A stretch of DNA of 64,000 nt from Cellvibrionaceae bacterium (GTDB lineage Bacteria; Pseudomonadota; Gammaproteobacteria; Pseudomonadales; Cellvibrionaceae): contig JAGKWU010000016.1 of NCBI GenBank assembly GCA_021151695.1, positions 181,986-245,985 on the forward strand, read 5' to 3'. Below, piece by piece: positions 1 to 8,622 of the stretch (its first letter is position 1; each line of letters opens with the position of its first letter). The notes beneath the pieces are model-generated. The model made no database searches. It had not been told where the DNA came from and saw only the letters and a program-made list of their open reading frames with translations. Both the position numbers and the translations under genes were made by a program.

Positions 1-1199
1 TATTGAACCTTATGCCTTGCGTGTTTCCGGTGTTATCTCTTAAAGCTTTATCGCTTGTCACACATGCCCAACATCACCCGCACGAAATTCGCCTCCAAGG
101 TTGGGTGTACACCTTGGGTGTATTAGTCAGTTTCGGTTTATTAGCGGGATTGCTGATAATACTCAAAGCCAGCGGTGCGCAGATTGGTTGGGGCTTTCAA
201 TTTCAATCGCCACTCTTTGTAATGGCCATGGCCTATTTAATGTTTGCCGTGGGATTAAATTTATCCGGCGTATTTGTTATTGGCGGAAGCATCGCGGGAG
301 TCGGATCGGATTTGGCGGCCAAACCAGGATACACCGGCAGCTTTTTTACCGGCGTGCTGGCCACCATAGTCGCAACACCTTGCACAGCGCCTTTTATGGC
401 GGCGGCCTTGGGTTATGCGCTCACCCAACCAGCCTTCAAACTTATTGCCATTTTCGTGAGCCTGGGCCTTGGTTTAGCGCTGCCCTATTTGTTGCTAGCG
501 AATTGGCCAGGTTTACAACGTTGGCTGCCGCGTCCCGGAGCTTGGATGGACTACACCAAACAAGCCCTCGCCTTTCCCATGTATGCCGCAACAGCATGGT
601 TGGTCTGGGTGCTAACTCAACAAGTCGGAACTAATGCAGTGATCGTCGCACTCGCGGGATTAGTCACATTGGGTTTTGCCGCCTGGCTTTATCAAATAAC
701 TCGCTATCGCCAACGCGAAGTGCTAGGCACTTTTACTGCTTTGTCGATAACGCTACTTACATTCGGCGTTGGATTTTCCAGTTTACAAAACGAAAGTATT
801 AATCAGGATGTGGCTGAAGATACTCACAAAGCACACCACTACGAAACTTACTCTGCCAAGCGCCTCGACGAATTACTTGCCGAAGGTAAACCGGTATTTC
901 TCAACTTTACTGCCTCCTGGTGCATCAGTTGTTTGGTGAACGAGCGCGTAGCCTTGAGTAGCGAGCCAGTCGTACAAGCCTTCAAACGAGATGGCATTAC
1001 TTATTTAAAAGGCGACTGGACCAAACGTGATCCCGAGATTACCAAAATACTCAGCCGTTTCGGTCGCAGCGGTGTACCGCTTTATGTGTTTTATCCAGCC
1101 GGCAATAAAGCACCGCCGATTGAACTGCCCCAAGTACTAACACCAGACATTGTGTTATCCAGCATCATCACAACAAATAAAACCGCTAGCCGTTTTTAA
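1..1199 (+). CDS. DsbD/ScsB-family protein-disulfide reductase, 5' end outside the window
   Basis: This is the C-terminal part of a membrane thiol-disulfide reductase that carries electrons from the cytoplasm to periplasmic thiols. The visible part opens inside the DsbD transmembrane domain with the family motif LMPCVFPVLSLK; the second membrane cysteine is in ATPCTAPF, about 120 residues later. Several hydrophobic helices follow, then a C-terminal thioredoxin domain with the active site WCISC (about residues 306-310 of the visible part). The first codon readable in frame is TTG, but the family has more sequence upstream, so I treat the gene as cut by the window edge. A secreted redoxin gene follows 38 bp downstream and could be a client. 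Family assignment is firm; the choice between DsbD and ScsB cannot be settled without the N-terminal domain. Confidence 0.88.
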   Translation, partial: LNLMPCVFPVLSLKALSLVTHAQHHPHEIRLQGWVYTLGVLVSFGLLAGLLIILKASGAQIGWGFQFQSPLFVMAMAYLMFAVGLNLSGVFVIGGSIAGVGSDLAAKPGYTGSFFTGVLATIVATPCTAPFMAAALGYALTQPAFKLIAIFVSLGLGLALPYLLLANWPGLQRWLPRPGAWMDYTKQALAFPMYAATAWLVWVLTQQVGTNAVIVALAGLVTLGFAAWLYQITRYRQREVLGTFTALSITLLTFGVGFSSLQNESINQDVAEDTHKAHHYETYSAKRLDELLAEGKPVFLNFTASWCISCLVNERVALSSEPVVQAFKRDGITYLKGDWTKRDPEITKILSRFGRSGVPLYVFYPAGNKAPPIELPQVLTPDIVLSSIITTNKTASRF

Positions 1200-1237
1200 T
1201 CGAGATTTTTAAACCCAACGTAAAAGGAGCATCCACC

Positions 1238-1855
1238 ATGTTACGTAAATTCGCTACCGCCGCCAGCTTGATTCTGGCATTCATGAGCGCTCAGGCATTT
1301 GCTGCTGATCCCGCTATCAACCAACCAGCCCCCGCATTCACAGCCAAAGCCGCCGATGGCAGCACTGTAGATTTGGCCTCGCTCAAAGGTAAAACCGTTG
1401 TGCTTGAATGGACAAACCATCAATGTCCGTTTGTGATTAAACACTATGACTTGAGTAAAAATATTCCCAAGCTGCAAAAAGAAGCTACCGCTGACGGCGT
1501 GGTTTGGTTGCAAGTAATTTCTTCAGCACCGGGCGAGCAAGGTTTTATTGATGGTCCAACGGCGATCAAAGCCAATGAGTTCCGCGAAGCAGCCCCCACC
1601 AAAACATTGCTTGATCCTGAAGGGAAACTAGGTCACTTGTATGGGGCCAAAACTACACCGCATATTTTTATCATTAATGCCAAAGGTGAGTTGGTGTACA
1701 AAGGCGGCATCGACAGCATTAAATCAACCAAAGCCGAAGATATTCCCCAAGCCACTAATTATGTGCGCGAAGCCCTGAGCGCTATCAAAGCCGGGCAAAA
1801 AGTTCCTAACCCGGTGACAGCACCCTACGGTTGCTCTGTTAAATACGCATCCTGA
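1238..1855 (+). CDS. Secreted redoxin (AhpC/TSA-like thioredoxin-fold protein)
   Basis: A 205-residue exported thioredoxin-fold protein. A clear signal peptide ends at about AQAFAAD (residue 23). The mature part starts with the redoxin pattern QPAPAFTAKAADGSTVDLASLKGKTVVLEW. The cysteine after the first strand is in NHQCPF, so it is a single peroxidatic-type Cys, not a CXXC pair. A second Cys lies near the C-terminus (YGCSVKY) and could act as resolving residue. AAAGGAGC precedes the ATG at good spacing. Position directly after the DsbD-like gene suggests that the reductase recycles it; that link is inferred. It could be a peroxidase or a thiol donor for cytochrome maturation. Confidence 0.82.
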   Translation: MLRKFATAASLILAFMSAQAFAADPAINQPAPAFTAKAADGSTVDLASLKGKTVVLEWTNHQCPFVIKHYDLSKNIPKLQKEATADGVVWLQVISSAPGEQGFIDGPTAIKANEFREAAPTKTLLDPEGKLGHLYGAKTTPHIFIINAKGELVYKGGIDSIKSTKAEDIPQATNYVREALSAIKAGQKVPNPVTAPYGCSVKYAS

Positions 1856-1962
1856 TGTTAAAAACCCGCTCACCCCTACAGTGATGTAGGGTGGGCAGGC
1901 TGCCCCCAAAATTTAAAAACACACACGTAACTTTCCCACACTTTACTTGCCAAGGAATTAGT

Positions 1963-2928
1963 ATGACTCGCACAATTTCCCGCCAAATGTTTCAGCTATT
2001 GAGCGCAGCTGCCATTATGAGTAGCGCCAGCACTTTTGCAGAGAACACCGTAACCACCGCTATCGATGGTGTTATCGCTCAAGGTACACAACTGGAATTT
2101 ATCAAAGATAAATTTGAAGGCACCGAAGGCCCGGTTGCATTGCCCGACGGTGGTTTTGCTTTTACCGAGACACGCGCTAACCGTATTACGCGCATAAATG
2201 CAGATGGTAGTACCAGCACCCTGCTTGAAAACACCAATGGCTCCAATGGTCTGGGTTACAACAAAAAAGGTGAACTGATCAGCGTGCAAGTTAACGACAC
2301 AAAAGTGGGTGTTGTTTATCCCGCCGACAAAGCCAGAGTGCTAACTGATAACTATCAAGGTGTTAAATACCAGCGCCCTAATGATTTAGTGGTTAATAAA
2401 AGCGGCAACATTTATTTTACAGATAGCGGTGTAGCGTCCAAAGAACCTGGCGGTGAAGCCGCTCGGCCGGCGGTTTATTTTTTAACAGCGGATGGCAAGG
2501 TCAACCAGCTGCTCAAAGATATTGAACGCCCTAATGGTATTCAATTAAGTCGCGATGAAAAAACCCTCTATGTCGCCAACACCAATGGTGAATATGTACT
2601 GGCTTATCCCATTTTGGGTGAAGGCAAACTGGGTGCTCGTAAAGAATTTGCCAAGCTGGCCAAGATTGAAAAAGCTGAAACCGGTGGAATTTCCAGCGGT
2701 GCCGATGGTCTGGCAATAGATAACGATGGCCGCCTCTACGTGGCATCTAACGCGGGCGTAGAAGTGTTTGATGATAAAGGCAAAGCACTGGGCGTCATTC
2801 CCGTTCCGCAAAAGCCGCAAAATATTGCGTTCGCCGGCAAAGACAAGAAAACCTTGTACATCGTAGGCCGCGGTGCCGCTTACAAGATTCCGGTGTTAAC
2901 ACCCGGATTTAAAGATCGCGCCAAATAA
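1963..2928 (+). CDS. SMP-30/gluconolactonase/LRE-like secreted beta-propeller
   Basis: A 321-residue periplasmic protein of the SMP-30/gluconolactonase family, six-bladed propellers that hydrolyse lactones or related esters with a bound divalent metal. The signal peptide ends near STFAEN. Family features are the opening EGPVALPDGGFAFTE, the central RPNDLVVNKSGNIYFTDSG and the later SSGADGLAIDNDGRLYVAS, which carry the usual metal-ligand Glu, Asn and Asp positions. The start at 1963 is preferred over an in-frame ATG 72 bp upstream because AGGA sits just before it and a signal peptide then begins at once. The gene lies 26 bp before a dienelactone-hydrolase gene, and the pair may process a lactone-containing substrate (inference). 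Confidence 0.82.
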   Translation: MTRTISRQMFQLLSAAAIMSSASTFAENTVTTAIDGVIAQGTQLEFIKDKFEGTEGPVALPDGGFAFTETRANRITRINADGSTSTLLENTNGSNGLGYNKKGELISVQVNDTKVGVVYPADKARVLTDNYQGVKYQRPNDLVVNKSGNIYFTDSGVASKEPGGEAARPAVYFLTADGKVNQLLKDIERPNGIQLSRDEKTLYVANTNGEYVLAYPILGEGKLGARKEFAKLAKIEKAETGGISSGADGLAIDNDGRLYVASNAGVEVFDDKGKALGVIPVPQKPQNIAFAGKDKKTLYIVGRGAAYKIPVLTPGFKDRAK

Positions 2929-2954
2929 TTGTTCACTGACCAGGAGCCACTGTC

Positions 2955-3845
2955 ATGACTCGTCAAACAGCTCAGGATTTTCATCCCGAAGTACTTAAAT
3001 TATTTGATCAATATGTTCACGGCCAAAGTTCGCGCCGCGATTTTTTAAATGGTGCAGCAAAATATACCCTCGGTGGCGTTACTGCCGCCGGTTTGCTGGA
3101 CGCACTAAGCCCCCGCTTTGCCGAGGCGGAACAAATTAGCCCTACTGATAAACGCATCAAGGTTAGTTATGTGGAATATCCATCGCCCAATGGCAGTGGA
3201 AAAATTCGTGGTTACCTTGCCAAGCCAGCCAAGATCAAAGGCAAACTCCCCACCGTATTGGTGGTACACGAAAACCGCGGCCTCAACCCTCACATTGAAG
3301 ATATAACGCGTCGATTGGCGGTGGATAATTTTATTGCATTTGCGCCAGATGCTCTCTTCACGCTGGGTGGTTATCCAGGCGATGAAGACAAAGCGCGTGA
3401 GCTTTTTCCAAAACTCGACCAAACCAAAATCATCGAAGATTTTGTTGCTGCCGTTGATGTACTTAAACATTTTCCTGAAGGGAATGGAAAAGTGGGAGCC
3501 GTTGGATTTTGTTACGGAGGTGGCGTAGTCAACACGCTCGCTACACGTATTCCCGACCTGGGTGCAGCCGTACCTTTTTACGGTAAACAACCCGAAGATG
3601 CGGATACAGCTAAAATCAAGGCGCCTTTGCTAATCCACTATGCCGGTGCTGACGAACGCATCAATGCCGGTTGGCCAAAATACGAAGCAGCGCTTAAAGC
3701 CTCCAATGTTAAATACGAAGCTTACATCTATCCTGATGTACAGCATGGCTTTAACAATGACACTACACCTCGCTACGATGAAAAAGCAGCCAAGCTTGCC
3801 TGGCAACGCACGGTGGATTTTTTTAAGAAAAATCTGCACGCATAA
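2955..3845 (+). CDS. Dienelactone hydrolase family protein with Tat-type signal
   Basis: A 296-residue alpha/beta hydrolase. The N-terminus has a twin-arginine motif SSRRDFLNGAAKYTLGG (residues 25-41), suggesting Tat export of a folded enzyme. The body matches the dienelactone hydrolase family: VVHENRGLNPHIEDITRRLA, the nucleophile elbow GFCYGGG with Cys186 in place of the usual Ser, and a late His in DVQHGFNN. CAGGAG sits before the ATG. Families of this type open lactones or ester bonds in aromatic degradation; the natural substrate is unknown. It lies at the 3' end of a probable four-gene run starting at the DsbD-like gene, closed by the terminator at 3921. Confidence 0.85.
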   Translation: MTRQTAQDFHPEVLKLFDQYVHGQSSRRDFLNGAAKYTLGGVTAAGLLDALSPRFAEAEQISPTDKRIKVSYVEYPSPNGSGKIRGYLAKPAKIKGKLPTVLVVHENRGLNPHIEDITRRLAVDNFIAFAPDALFTLGGYPGDEDKARELFPKLDQTKIIEDFVAAVDVLKHFPEGNGKVGAVGFCYGGGVVNTLATRIPDLGAAVPFYGKQPEDADTAKIKAPLLIHYAGADERINAGWPKYEAALKASNVKYEAYIYPDVQHGFNNDTTPRYDEKAAKLAWQRTVDFFKKNLHA

Positions 3846-3920
3846 GTAATCAATGGGTTAATCCTGCGACAGAAAATCAACAATTGCTGTCGCAGTATTT
3901 CGTTGTACCTCCAAGGTTTT

Positions 3921-3944
3921 GCCCTGTCTAGACAGGGCTTTTTT
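3921..3944 (+). terminator. Rho-independent terminator
   Basis: A perfect 8-bp stem GCCCTGTC / GACAGGGC with a 2-nt loop is followed directly by six T residues. It ends transcription of the upstream redoxin-hydrolase run. Confidence 0.88.
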
Positions 3945-4074
3945 CGTTTCAAAGTGATTAAAAATCAACACCACTGACTAAAACCAGCAACTGCTGATAA
4001 CTTAATAATAATTATCTGCGTAAAAACAAACAGCTTATCCCCCACCCCACCTGTTTACTAAACCCGCTATCGGC

Positions 4075-4104
4075 TTGAAACCCGCGCTACATCTGCACTT
4101 ATAA
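4075..4104 (+). promoter_or_regulatory. Candidate sigma-70 promoter of the rhodanese-like gene
   Basis: TTGAAA at 4075-4080 and TTATAA at 4099-4104 are separated by 18 bp. The ATG is about 80 nt further on. Fit to consensus is good for -35 and moderate for -10; this is a sequence-only prediction. Confidence 0.4.
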
Positions 4105-4186
4105 AAGTGTCTCACTTATTTTAAAGAATGGTACGCATGTTGCTCTGGACATTACACCCATAATTGTTTTGATAAGGTGTTAATCC

Positions 4187-4660
4187 ATGAAAAAGTTTGT
4201 TCCCATTGTTACCCTGATTGCTGCATTCGCTGTACCGCTGGTTGCCAGCGCGCAAAATGCCGATGCACAAAAGCCCGCTGCTGCTGAATACAAAAGCAAA
4301 GCACCTAAATTGAACCGCGCACAGGTTGATACCTGGTTAGCCAAATCTGACAAGGTTGTGTTTATCGATCTGCGCCGCCCCGACGAATTAACCAGCATCG
4401 GTGGCCTGCCAGTGTACCTGAGCATTCAATCCAAAGATTTGGAAAAATATATTGCTTACATTCCAAAAGATCGCGCCATTATTACCGTATCCAACCACGC
4501 TGGTCGCGCCGGCAAGTCGGCTGATCTGTTGATCGATAAAGGCTACAAAGTGGTAGGTATTGTGGGCGTGCAAAACTATGAAGAAGAAGGTGGCACCTTG
4601 GTAAAAATTGCTCCACCAGCACCGAAAGCTGAAGGCAATAAAACTGCCGCAAACAAGTAA
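4187..4660 (+). CDS. Exported rhodanese-fold protein lacking the catalytic cysteine
   Basis: A 157-residue protein with a signal peptide (ends at VASAQNA) and one rhodanese-like domain (VFIDLRRPDEL, then IITVSNHAGRAGKSADLL). In active rhodaneses the loop after the fourth strand starts with the catalytic Cys (as in CxxGxRS); here that position is Asn in SNHAGRAG. The protein therefore should not transfer sulfur by the usual persulfide route and may bind a ligand or a partner. It has its own likely promoter and is followed by two DUF6644 membrane genes. The contrast with the intact rhodanese at 43112 is useful. The fold call is solid and the lack of activity is an inference from the missing Cys. 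Confidence 0.78.
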   Translation: MKKFVPIVTLIAAFAVPLVASAQNADAQKPAAAEYKSKAPKLNRAQVDTWLAKSDKVVFIDLRRPDELTSIGGLPVYLSIQSKDLEKYIAYIPKDRAIITVSNHAGRAGKSADLLIDKGYKVVGIVGVQNYEEEGGTLVKIAPPAPKAEGNKTAANK

Positions 4661-4753
4661 ACCGCAATGATCCCCCAACGGCTACCAGTCATGCTGTGTA
4701 GCCGTTGTGCTTTTTGAAGCACCTGATGTCACGTTAAATTTTTTGAGTTATTT

Positions 4754-5248
4754 ATGAGTCCGGCTGCATTTTTGCAAGTGCTATACGATTCGGAGACAGG
4801 CACAGCCCTGCGCGAATCACTTTATATGTTCCCACTGGTGGAGGCTATTCATCTGGTGGGTTTAGCGTTTTCATTTGGTTTAATTTTATTTACCGATTTA
4901 CGCCTCATCGGCTGGTTTTTACCACAGGTGCCGGTTAGTGAATTATTACGTCGCCTGCGCCCCTGGTTGATAGGTGGTTTTGCCAGCACGTTTATTACGG
5001 GCTTTTTGCTGACTATGGCAGAAGGGCCACGGTTGTTAGAGATTCCGGTATTCCCCATTAAATTAGGGTTGATAGTGCTAGCGGGAATTAATGCGCTCTG
5101 GTTTGAAGCGACATTTGGTCGCCGCATCACCCAATGGGATCAACAAACCTTGCCTCCGGGTGCCAAATTGGCCGGTTGGACGTCGTTAGTGTCATGGTCA
5201 CTAGTCGTTATTTGCGGCCGCATGATTCCCTATCTCGCTACTCATTAA
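4754..5248 (+). CDS. DUF6644-type four-helix membrane protein
   Basis: A 164-residue inner-membrane protein with four hydrophobic segments and the pattern VEAIHLVGLAFSFGLILFTDLRLIGWF. Its layout resembles the DUF6644 family, for which I know no function. His in the first helix and Asp-Leu-Arg at the end of the second are shared with the neighbour at 5307, so they are paralogues. Conserved membrane His residues and a haem lipoprotein two genes on would suit a small membrane electron-transfer unit, but this is inference. Start ATG at 4754. Confidence 0.65.
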   Translation: MSPAAFLQVLYDSETGTALRESLYMFPLVEAIHLVGLAFSFGLILFTDLRLIGWFLPQVPVSELLRRLRPWLIGGFASTFITGFLLTMAEGPRLLEIPVFPIKLGLIVLAGINALWFEATFGRRITQWDQQTLPPGAKLAGWTSLVSWSLVVICGRMIPYLATH

Positions 5249-5306
5249 CGGTTACCAGGCACTATTTACAGACACTATTTACAGGTACGGTCCAGAGATA
5301 TTTATT

Positions 5307-5786
5307 GTGAGCACACAACAACTTTTTCAATCCATCCAAAACAGCGATATTGCCATCGCTATGGGCCAATCCAACCATTTGTTTGGTGCCTTGGCGCAAT
5401 TGTTTCACATCGCTGGTTTGATATTTATCCTCGCTTCTGTATTGCTGGTTAATTTGCGTTTATTAGGTATAGGTTTAATTAACCAGACGCCGGCAGAATT
5501 AGTGAAAGCAACCAATCCTTTTATATGGTCAGGCCTGGCATTTTTATTTTTTTCGGGTTTGTTTATGTTTGTACCCAGCGCCTCACTTTATTACCCGAAC
5601 CCCGCTTTCTGGTTCAAGATGCAGGTATTGTTGGTTGCGCTTCTCGCACAATTTACGCTCTATCGAAAAGTAACCGCACAGCACTCCCCGAAGCCTGGCC
5701 TTGCAATATTTACAGCGGTGACGTCATTGGTACTCTGGTTTGCCGTAGGCCTCGCGGGTCGCGCAATAGGGTTTATGGCAGCGTGA
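5307..5786 (+). CDS. DUF6644-type membrane protein, second copy
   Basis: A 159-residue four-helix membrane protein with the same architecture as the gene before it: LAQLFHIAGLIFILASVLLVNLRLLGIGL matches IHLVGLAF...DLRLIGW, but the Asp is replaced by Asn. The start is a GTG at 5307. The 58-bp gap after the first copy and the same direction suggest an operon with 4754 and with the haem lipoprotein at 5815. Tandem divergent copies may form a heterodimer (inference). Confidence 0.63.
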   Translation: MSTQQLFQSIQNSDIAIAMGQSNHLFGALAQLFHIAGLIFILASVLLVNLRLLGIGLINQTPAELVKATNPFIWSGLAFLFFSGLFMFVPSASLYYPNPAFWFKMQVLLVALLAQFTLYRKVTAQHSPKPGLAIFTAVTSLVLWFAVGLAGRAIGFMAA

Positions 5787-5814
5787 TTTAAAAAACCATA
5801 TCGATAATTTATTT

Positions 5815-6366
5815 ATGAAAAATACGTTTATTATTAGCTCAGCCTTGATCCTGGTAGCACTCGCCGCCTGCAGGGAGCAATCAGCACAAAAGCACACAGA
5901 TTCACCGTTTAAGCCTGATGCGAGCATTCAAGAAATCATGCAATCAGTGATAGATCCCAACATAGATCCTATCTGGGATTCGGTGCAGACAGTCAGCACA
6001 GCGGGAGGTGTTGAAGAGCGACATCCCAAAACGGATGAAGATTGGCAGCGTTTAAAGAAGCACGCCATTGTCGTGCGTGAAGCTACCAATTTGATTTTAA
6101 TGGAGGGCCGTAAAGTAGCCAGCTCAAACACCTCCACGGTTGCCGCAGAATTGGGGCCTGAGGCGATTGAGCAAGCTATAGCGGCCAACCGCCCGGCTTT
6201 TATTAAAAATGCCCACGAACTACATGCCGCTGTGACTAAAGCTATCACAGCGATTGACGCTAAAAACGTAGCGGCACTTGAAGAGGCAGGTGAAGGCATT
6301 GATCAGGCTTGTGAAAAATGCCACCTGCAATTCTGGTATCCCGGAGAAAAATTACCACCGCCATAA
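5815..6366 (+). CDS. Lipoprotein c-type cytochrome, cytochrome c'-like
   Basis: A 183-residue lipoprotein: the signal ends in a lipobox LAAC with lipidated Cys19, and the chain is mostly helical. A single haem motif CEKCH sits close to the C-terminus (residues 166-170). A C-terminal CXXCH on a helical bundle is the hallmark of cytochromes c' and relatives. It follows the two DUF6644 genes with 28 bp spacing, so it probably receives electrons from, or senses ligands with, those membrane partners. Two similar proteins lie at 17659 and 27269 in the same block. Confidence 0.72.
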   Translation: MKNTFIISSALILVALAACREQSAQKHTDSPFKPDASIQEIMQSVIDPNIDPIWDSVQTVSTAGGVEERHPKTDEDWQRLKKHAIVVREATNLILMEGRKVASSNTSTVAAELGPEAIEQAIAANRPAFIKNAHELHAAVTKAITAIDAKNVAALEEAGEGIDQACEKCHLQFWYPGEKLPPP

Positions 6367-6380
6367 TAAGGCGATAATTT

Positions 6381-6809
6381 TTAGGGATTTTCGGCAGCGA
6401 CAGTCACCATCCATCCCATACCAAAACGATCTGTGAGCATACCAAAACGTGGCGACCAGAAAGTTTTGGTCAGCGGCATGCTGATGGTTCCACCTTCGGC
6501 GAGCGCATTAAATGCTTTATCAACTTCCGCCTCAGTAGCTAACGCCAATGACAGCGAAAATCCTTTAAAGCCATCGCCAGGTCCACAGCCATCAGAAGCC
6601 ATGACACGCGTGCCACCGATACGGAAACTGGTGTGCATTACTTTGTTTTCAAAACCCGGTGCTAACATACCTGGCGGTGTAGGTTCCGGGCTCTCGTTGT
6701 AGCGCATTAGCATTTCAACTTCTGCGCCTATGGCCTTTTTATAAAACGCCAGCGCCTCGTCGCAATGGCCGTTAAAAAATACATAAACCTCAACCAATGG
6801 TTGTGTCAT
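6381..6809 (-). CDS. VOC-family PhnB/YjdN-like protein
   Basis: A 142-residue small cytoplasmic protein of the glyoxalase/VOC superfamily, PhnB-like subgroup: VEVYVFFNGHCDEALAFYKKAIGAE at the start, then MASDGCGPGDGFKGFSLSLA and a C-terminal RFGMGWMV. The start at 6809 is chosen over an upstream ATG at 6839 because GGAGGT lies at ideal distance. Function of these YjdN-type proteins is not well defined. It converges on the haem lipoprotein gene at 5815 and is probably unrelated to it. Confidence 0.85.
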   Translation of the reverse strand: MTQPLVEVYVFFNGHCDEALAFYKKAIGAEVEMLMRYNESPEPTPPGMLAPGFENKVMHTSFRIGGTRVMASDGCGPGDGFKGFSLSLALATEAEVDKAFNALAEGGTISMPLTKTFWSPRFGMLTDRFGMGWMVTVAAENP

Positions 6810-6839
6810 ACAAACCTCCGTAGCTGAACGTGGATGCAA

Positions 6840-7055
6840 TTACTGTTGATTATATTTTATGGCGCAGGCCTTATTCTTTTGCAATTTTCGCCAAAGGATA
6901 GCGAGATAGAGCAAGCTGGAGAGTGGCGCCCAGATAAGTGATTGCCAGAGCGCATATTCAAGGCTTTGGCTTTTAAGCCATTGGGCTGCCGCGATAACTG
7001 TGAAGCTGATGAGTAAAACCTGTAGCCCGCGTTTAATCCAGAATGAAATCGCCAT
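6840..7055 (-). CDS. Small hypothetical membrane protein
   Basis: A 71-residue protein not recognised as any family. It has two hydrophobic stretches (VLLISFTVIAAAQWL and LSSLLYLAILW) and a basic tail (KLQKNKACAIKYNQQ), so it is probably a small inner-membrane protein with two helices. CAGGGA precedes the chosen ATG at 7055; a longer version starting at 7103 has no ribosome site. It sits 30 bp upstream of the VOC gene in the same direction. Confidence 0.45.
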   Translation of the reverse strand: MAISFWIKRGLQVLLISFTVIAAAQWLKSQSLEYALWQSLIWAPLSSLLYLAILWRKLQKNKACAIKYNQQ

Positions 7056-7176
7056 AAAAAATCCCTGGTGCGCAGCCAGCCCCTTGCCGGCTACAGCCAC
7101 CACTGTAACTTTCCCTGATGTTTATGGCAAATCTACCAATCTCTCTGCGCATATTTCCTTGTACAAGCTTATAGAT

Positions 7177-8589
7177 TTATAACGGCTTGTAATGATCCGC
7201 CTGGTTTTTACCCTCAATTTTATAGGTACGCACGTCCTCGGTAATGGGCAGCATAGTGCTATCCCAAGCCTCCCACTGTTGTTTGAGGCGCGCAAAAACT
7301 TCCGGGTATTTGGCGGAGAGATTCGCGCGCTCACGCTGGTCTTGCGCAAGATTGAATAGAAATTCGTTGTCCGCAATTTTCAGGTATTTCCAATCGCCAT
7401 CGCGATGAGCCCGCTGGGCATTGGCCTTATAGCGCCAAAATAATTTACGCGAATTGGGTTGGCTCACACCTAACAACGTCGACAACTGATTATCGCCGTC
7501 CGGTTGGTATTTCGTATCCGGTTTTCCACCTGCAGCAGCTACCAGAGTGGGCAACCAATCCATACTGATAAGGACCTGTTCGCTGGTTTGGCCTGGTTTG
7601 ATTCGCTCGGGCCAACGCACTATGGCAGGTACGCGAATTCCACCTTCCAATAACTCGGATTTTTGTCCGCTAAACGGCCAGGTACGCGAGAAGCGTTCGC
7701 CACCGTTGTCACTGGTAAAAATAATAATGGTGTTTTTATCCAGTTGAAGCTCTTCGAGTTTTTTCAACACACGCCCTACTGCCGAATCCAAACCCACCAC
7801 CATTTTGGCGTAGGTAGCAAGATCACCGCCATCGTAGTGACCGAGGTTGGTAAGCTTTTTTGCAACCTCTTCATCACCCGGCACTTCCCAGGGCCAATGA
7901 GGTGCGGTGAAATGCAGTGATAAAAAGAATGGCTTGCTATTGGACTGTTGCGCTAAAAAATCCTGCGCGCGGTCAGCAATCAAATCCGTGTAATAGCCTA
8001 CTTTATGAATGGGAACTTCGCCTTCATAAAGATCCTCTTTAGCATCTTCACCCACACCGGTTTTGTGCGTGAAATAATCTATAGCGCCACCAAGATTGCC
8101 AAAGAATTGATCGTAGCCACTTTTTAATGGGCCAAATTTTGGCAAGGCGCCTAAATGCCATTTACCAAACAACGCTGTGTTATAGCCCTGCTTTTTTAAC
8201 AGCGACGGCAAGGTGGGATGCTCTGGCGGCAAGCCGATAGTATCCGAAGCTCCACCGAGCGGTTCTTCCAGACCACCGCGCAAGCGATATTGATAGCGAC
8301 CGGTAATCAAACCAAATCGCGTTGCCGAGCAAACAGCGGAATTGGAATAGGCTTGGGTAAAACGCAACCCCTGTTGCGCCAGCTTATCCAACACAGGTGT
8401 TTGAAAATCGGTTTGGCCGTAGCAACTCAAATCACCCACACCCAAATCATCAGCCAGGATAAAAATAATATTGGGTTTTGCCGGCCTCTCCGGTTTGCCC
8501 GCACCCAAACTCCAACGGCTTAAACTTGTCAGCGACAAAACAGAAAGGCCGCCGAGTAAACGGCGACGGCTTTTACTGATTGAACTCAT
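7177..8589 (-). CDS. Tat-exported sulfatase (alkaline phosphatase superfamily)
   Basis: A 470-residue type I sulfatase that cleaves sulfate esters. A twin-arginine signal SKSRRRLLGG opens the protein. The metal-site motif NIIFILADDLG (Asp47, Asp48) and the formylglycine motif CSATR (Cys87-Arg91, a C-X-A-X-R variant of CXPSR) are present, as are GKWHLG and TSDNGG. The start at 8589 has AGGAG at proper spacing; an in-frame ATG at 8613 lacks one. Activity would need formylglycine installation at Cys87; no maturase gene lies in this window. It is next to an arylsulfate sulfotransferase and a TonB receptor on the same strand, suggesting uptake and desulfation of a sulfated compound. Substrate unknown. 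Confidence 0.9.
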   Translation of the reverse strand: MSSISKSRRRLLGGLSVLSLTSLSRWSLGAGKPERPAKPNIIFILADDLGVGDLSCYGQTDFQTPVLDKLAQQGLRFTQAYSNSAVCSATRFGLITGRYQYRLRGGLEEPLGGASDTIGLPPEHPTLPSLLKKQGYNTALFGKWHLGALPKFGPLKSGYDQFFGNLGGAIDYFTHKTGVGEDAKEDLYEGEVPIHKVGYYTDLIADRAQDFLAQQSNSKPFFLSLHFTAPHWPWEVPGDEEVAKKLTNLGHYDGGDLATYAKMVVGLDSAVGRVLKKLEELQLDKNTIIIFTSDNGGERFSRTWPFSGQKSELLEGGIRVPAIVRWPERIKPGQTSEQVLISMDWLPTLVAAAGGKPDTKYQPDGDNQLSTLLGVSQPNSRKLFWRYKANAQRAHRDGDWKYLKIADNEFLFNLAQDQRERANLSAKYPEVFARLKQQWEAWDSTMLPITEDVRTYKIEGKNQADHYKPL

Positions 8590-8622
8590 AGGACTCCTGA
8601 TACATCTCGCCACTGAAAATAA

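Larger units (their letters stand above)
3846..4186 (+). other. Intergenic region with two hairpins and a promoter
   Basis: This 341-base gap has no credible gene. It holds a hairpin at 3864-3895 (CTGCGACAG / CTGTCGCAG arms, 14-nt loop), a strong rho-independent terminator at 3921-3944, an AT-rich stretch and a plausible sigma-70 promoter at 4075-4104 for the following gene. Confidence 0.6.

Noticed and set aside
1861..1915. Hairpin GGGCAG/CTGCCC with a sigma-54-like spacing
   Set aside because: The GG-N10-GC spacing is a by-product of the hairpin; the -24 element is poor.
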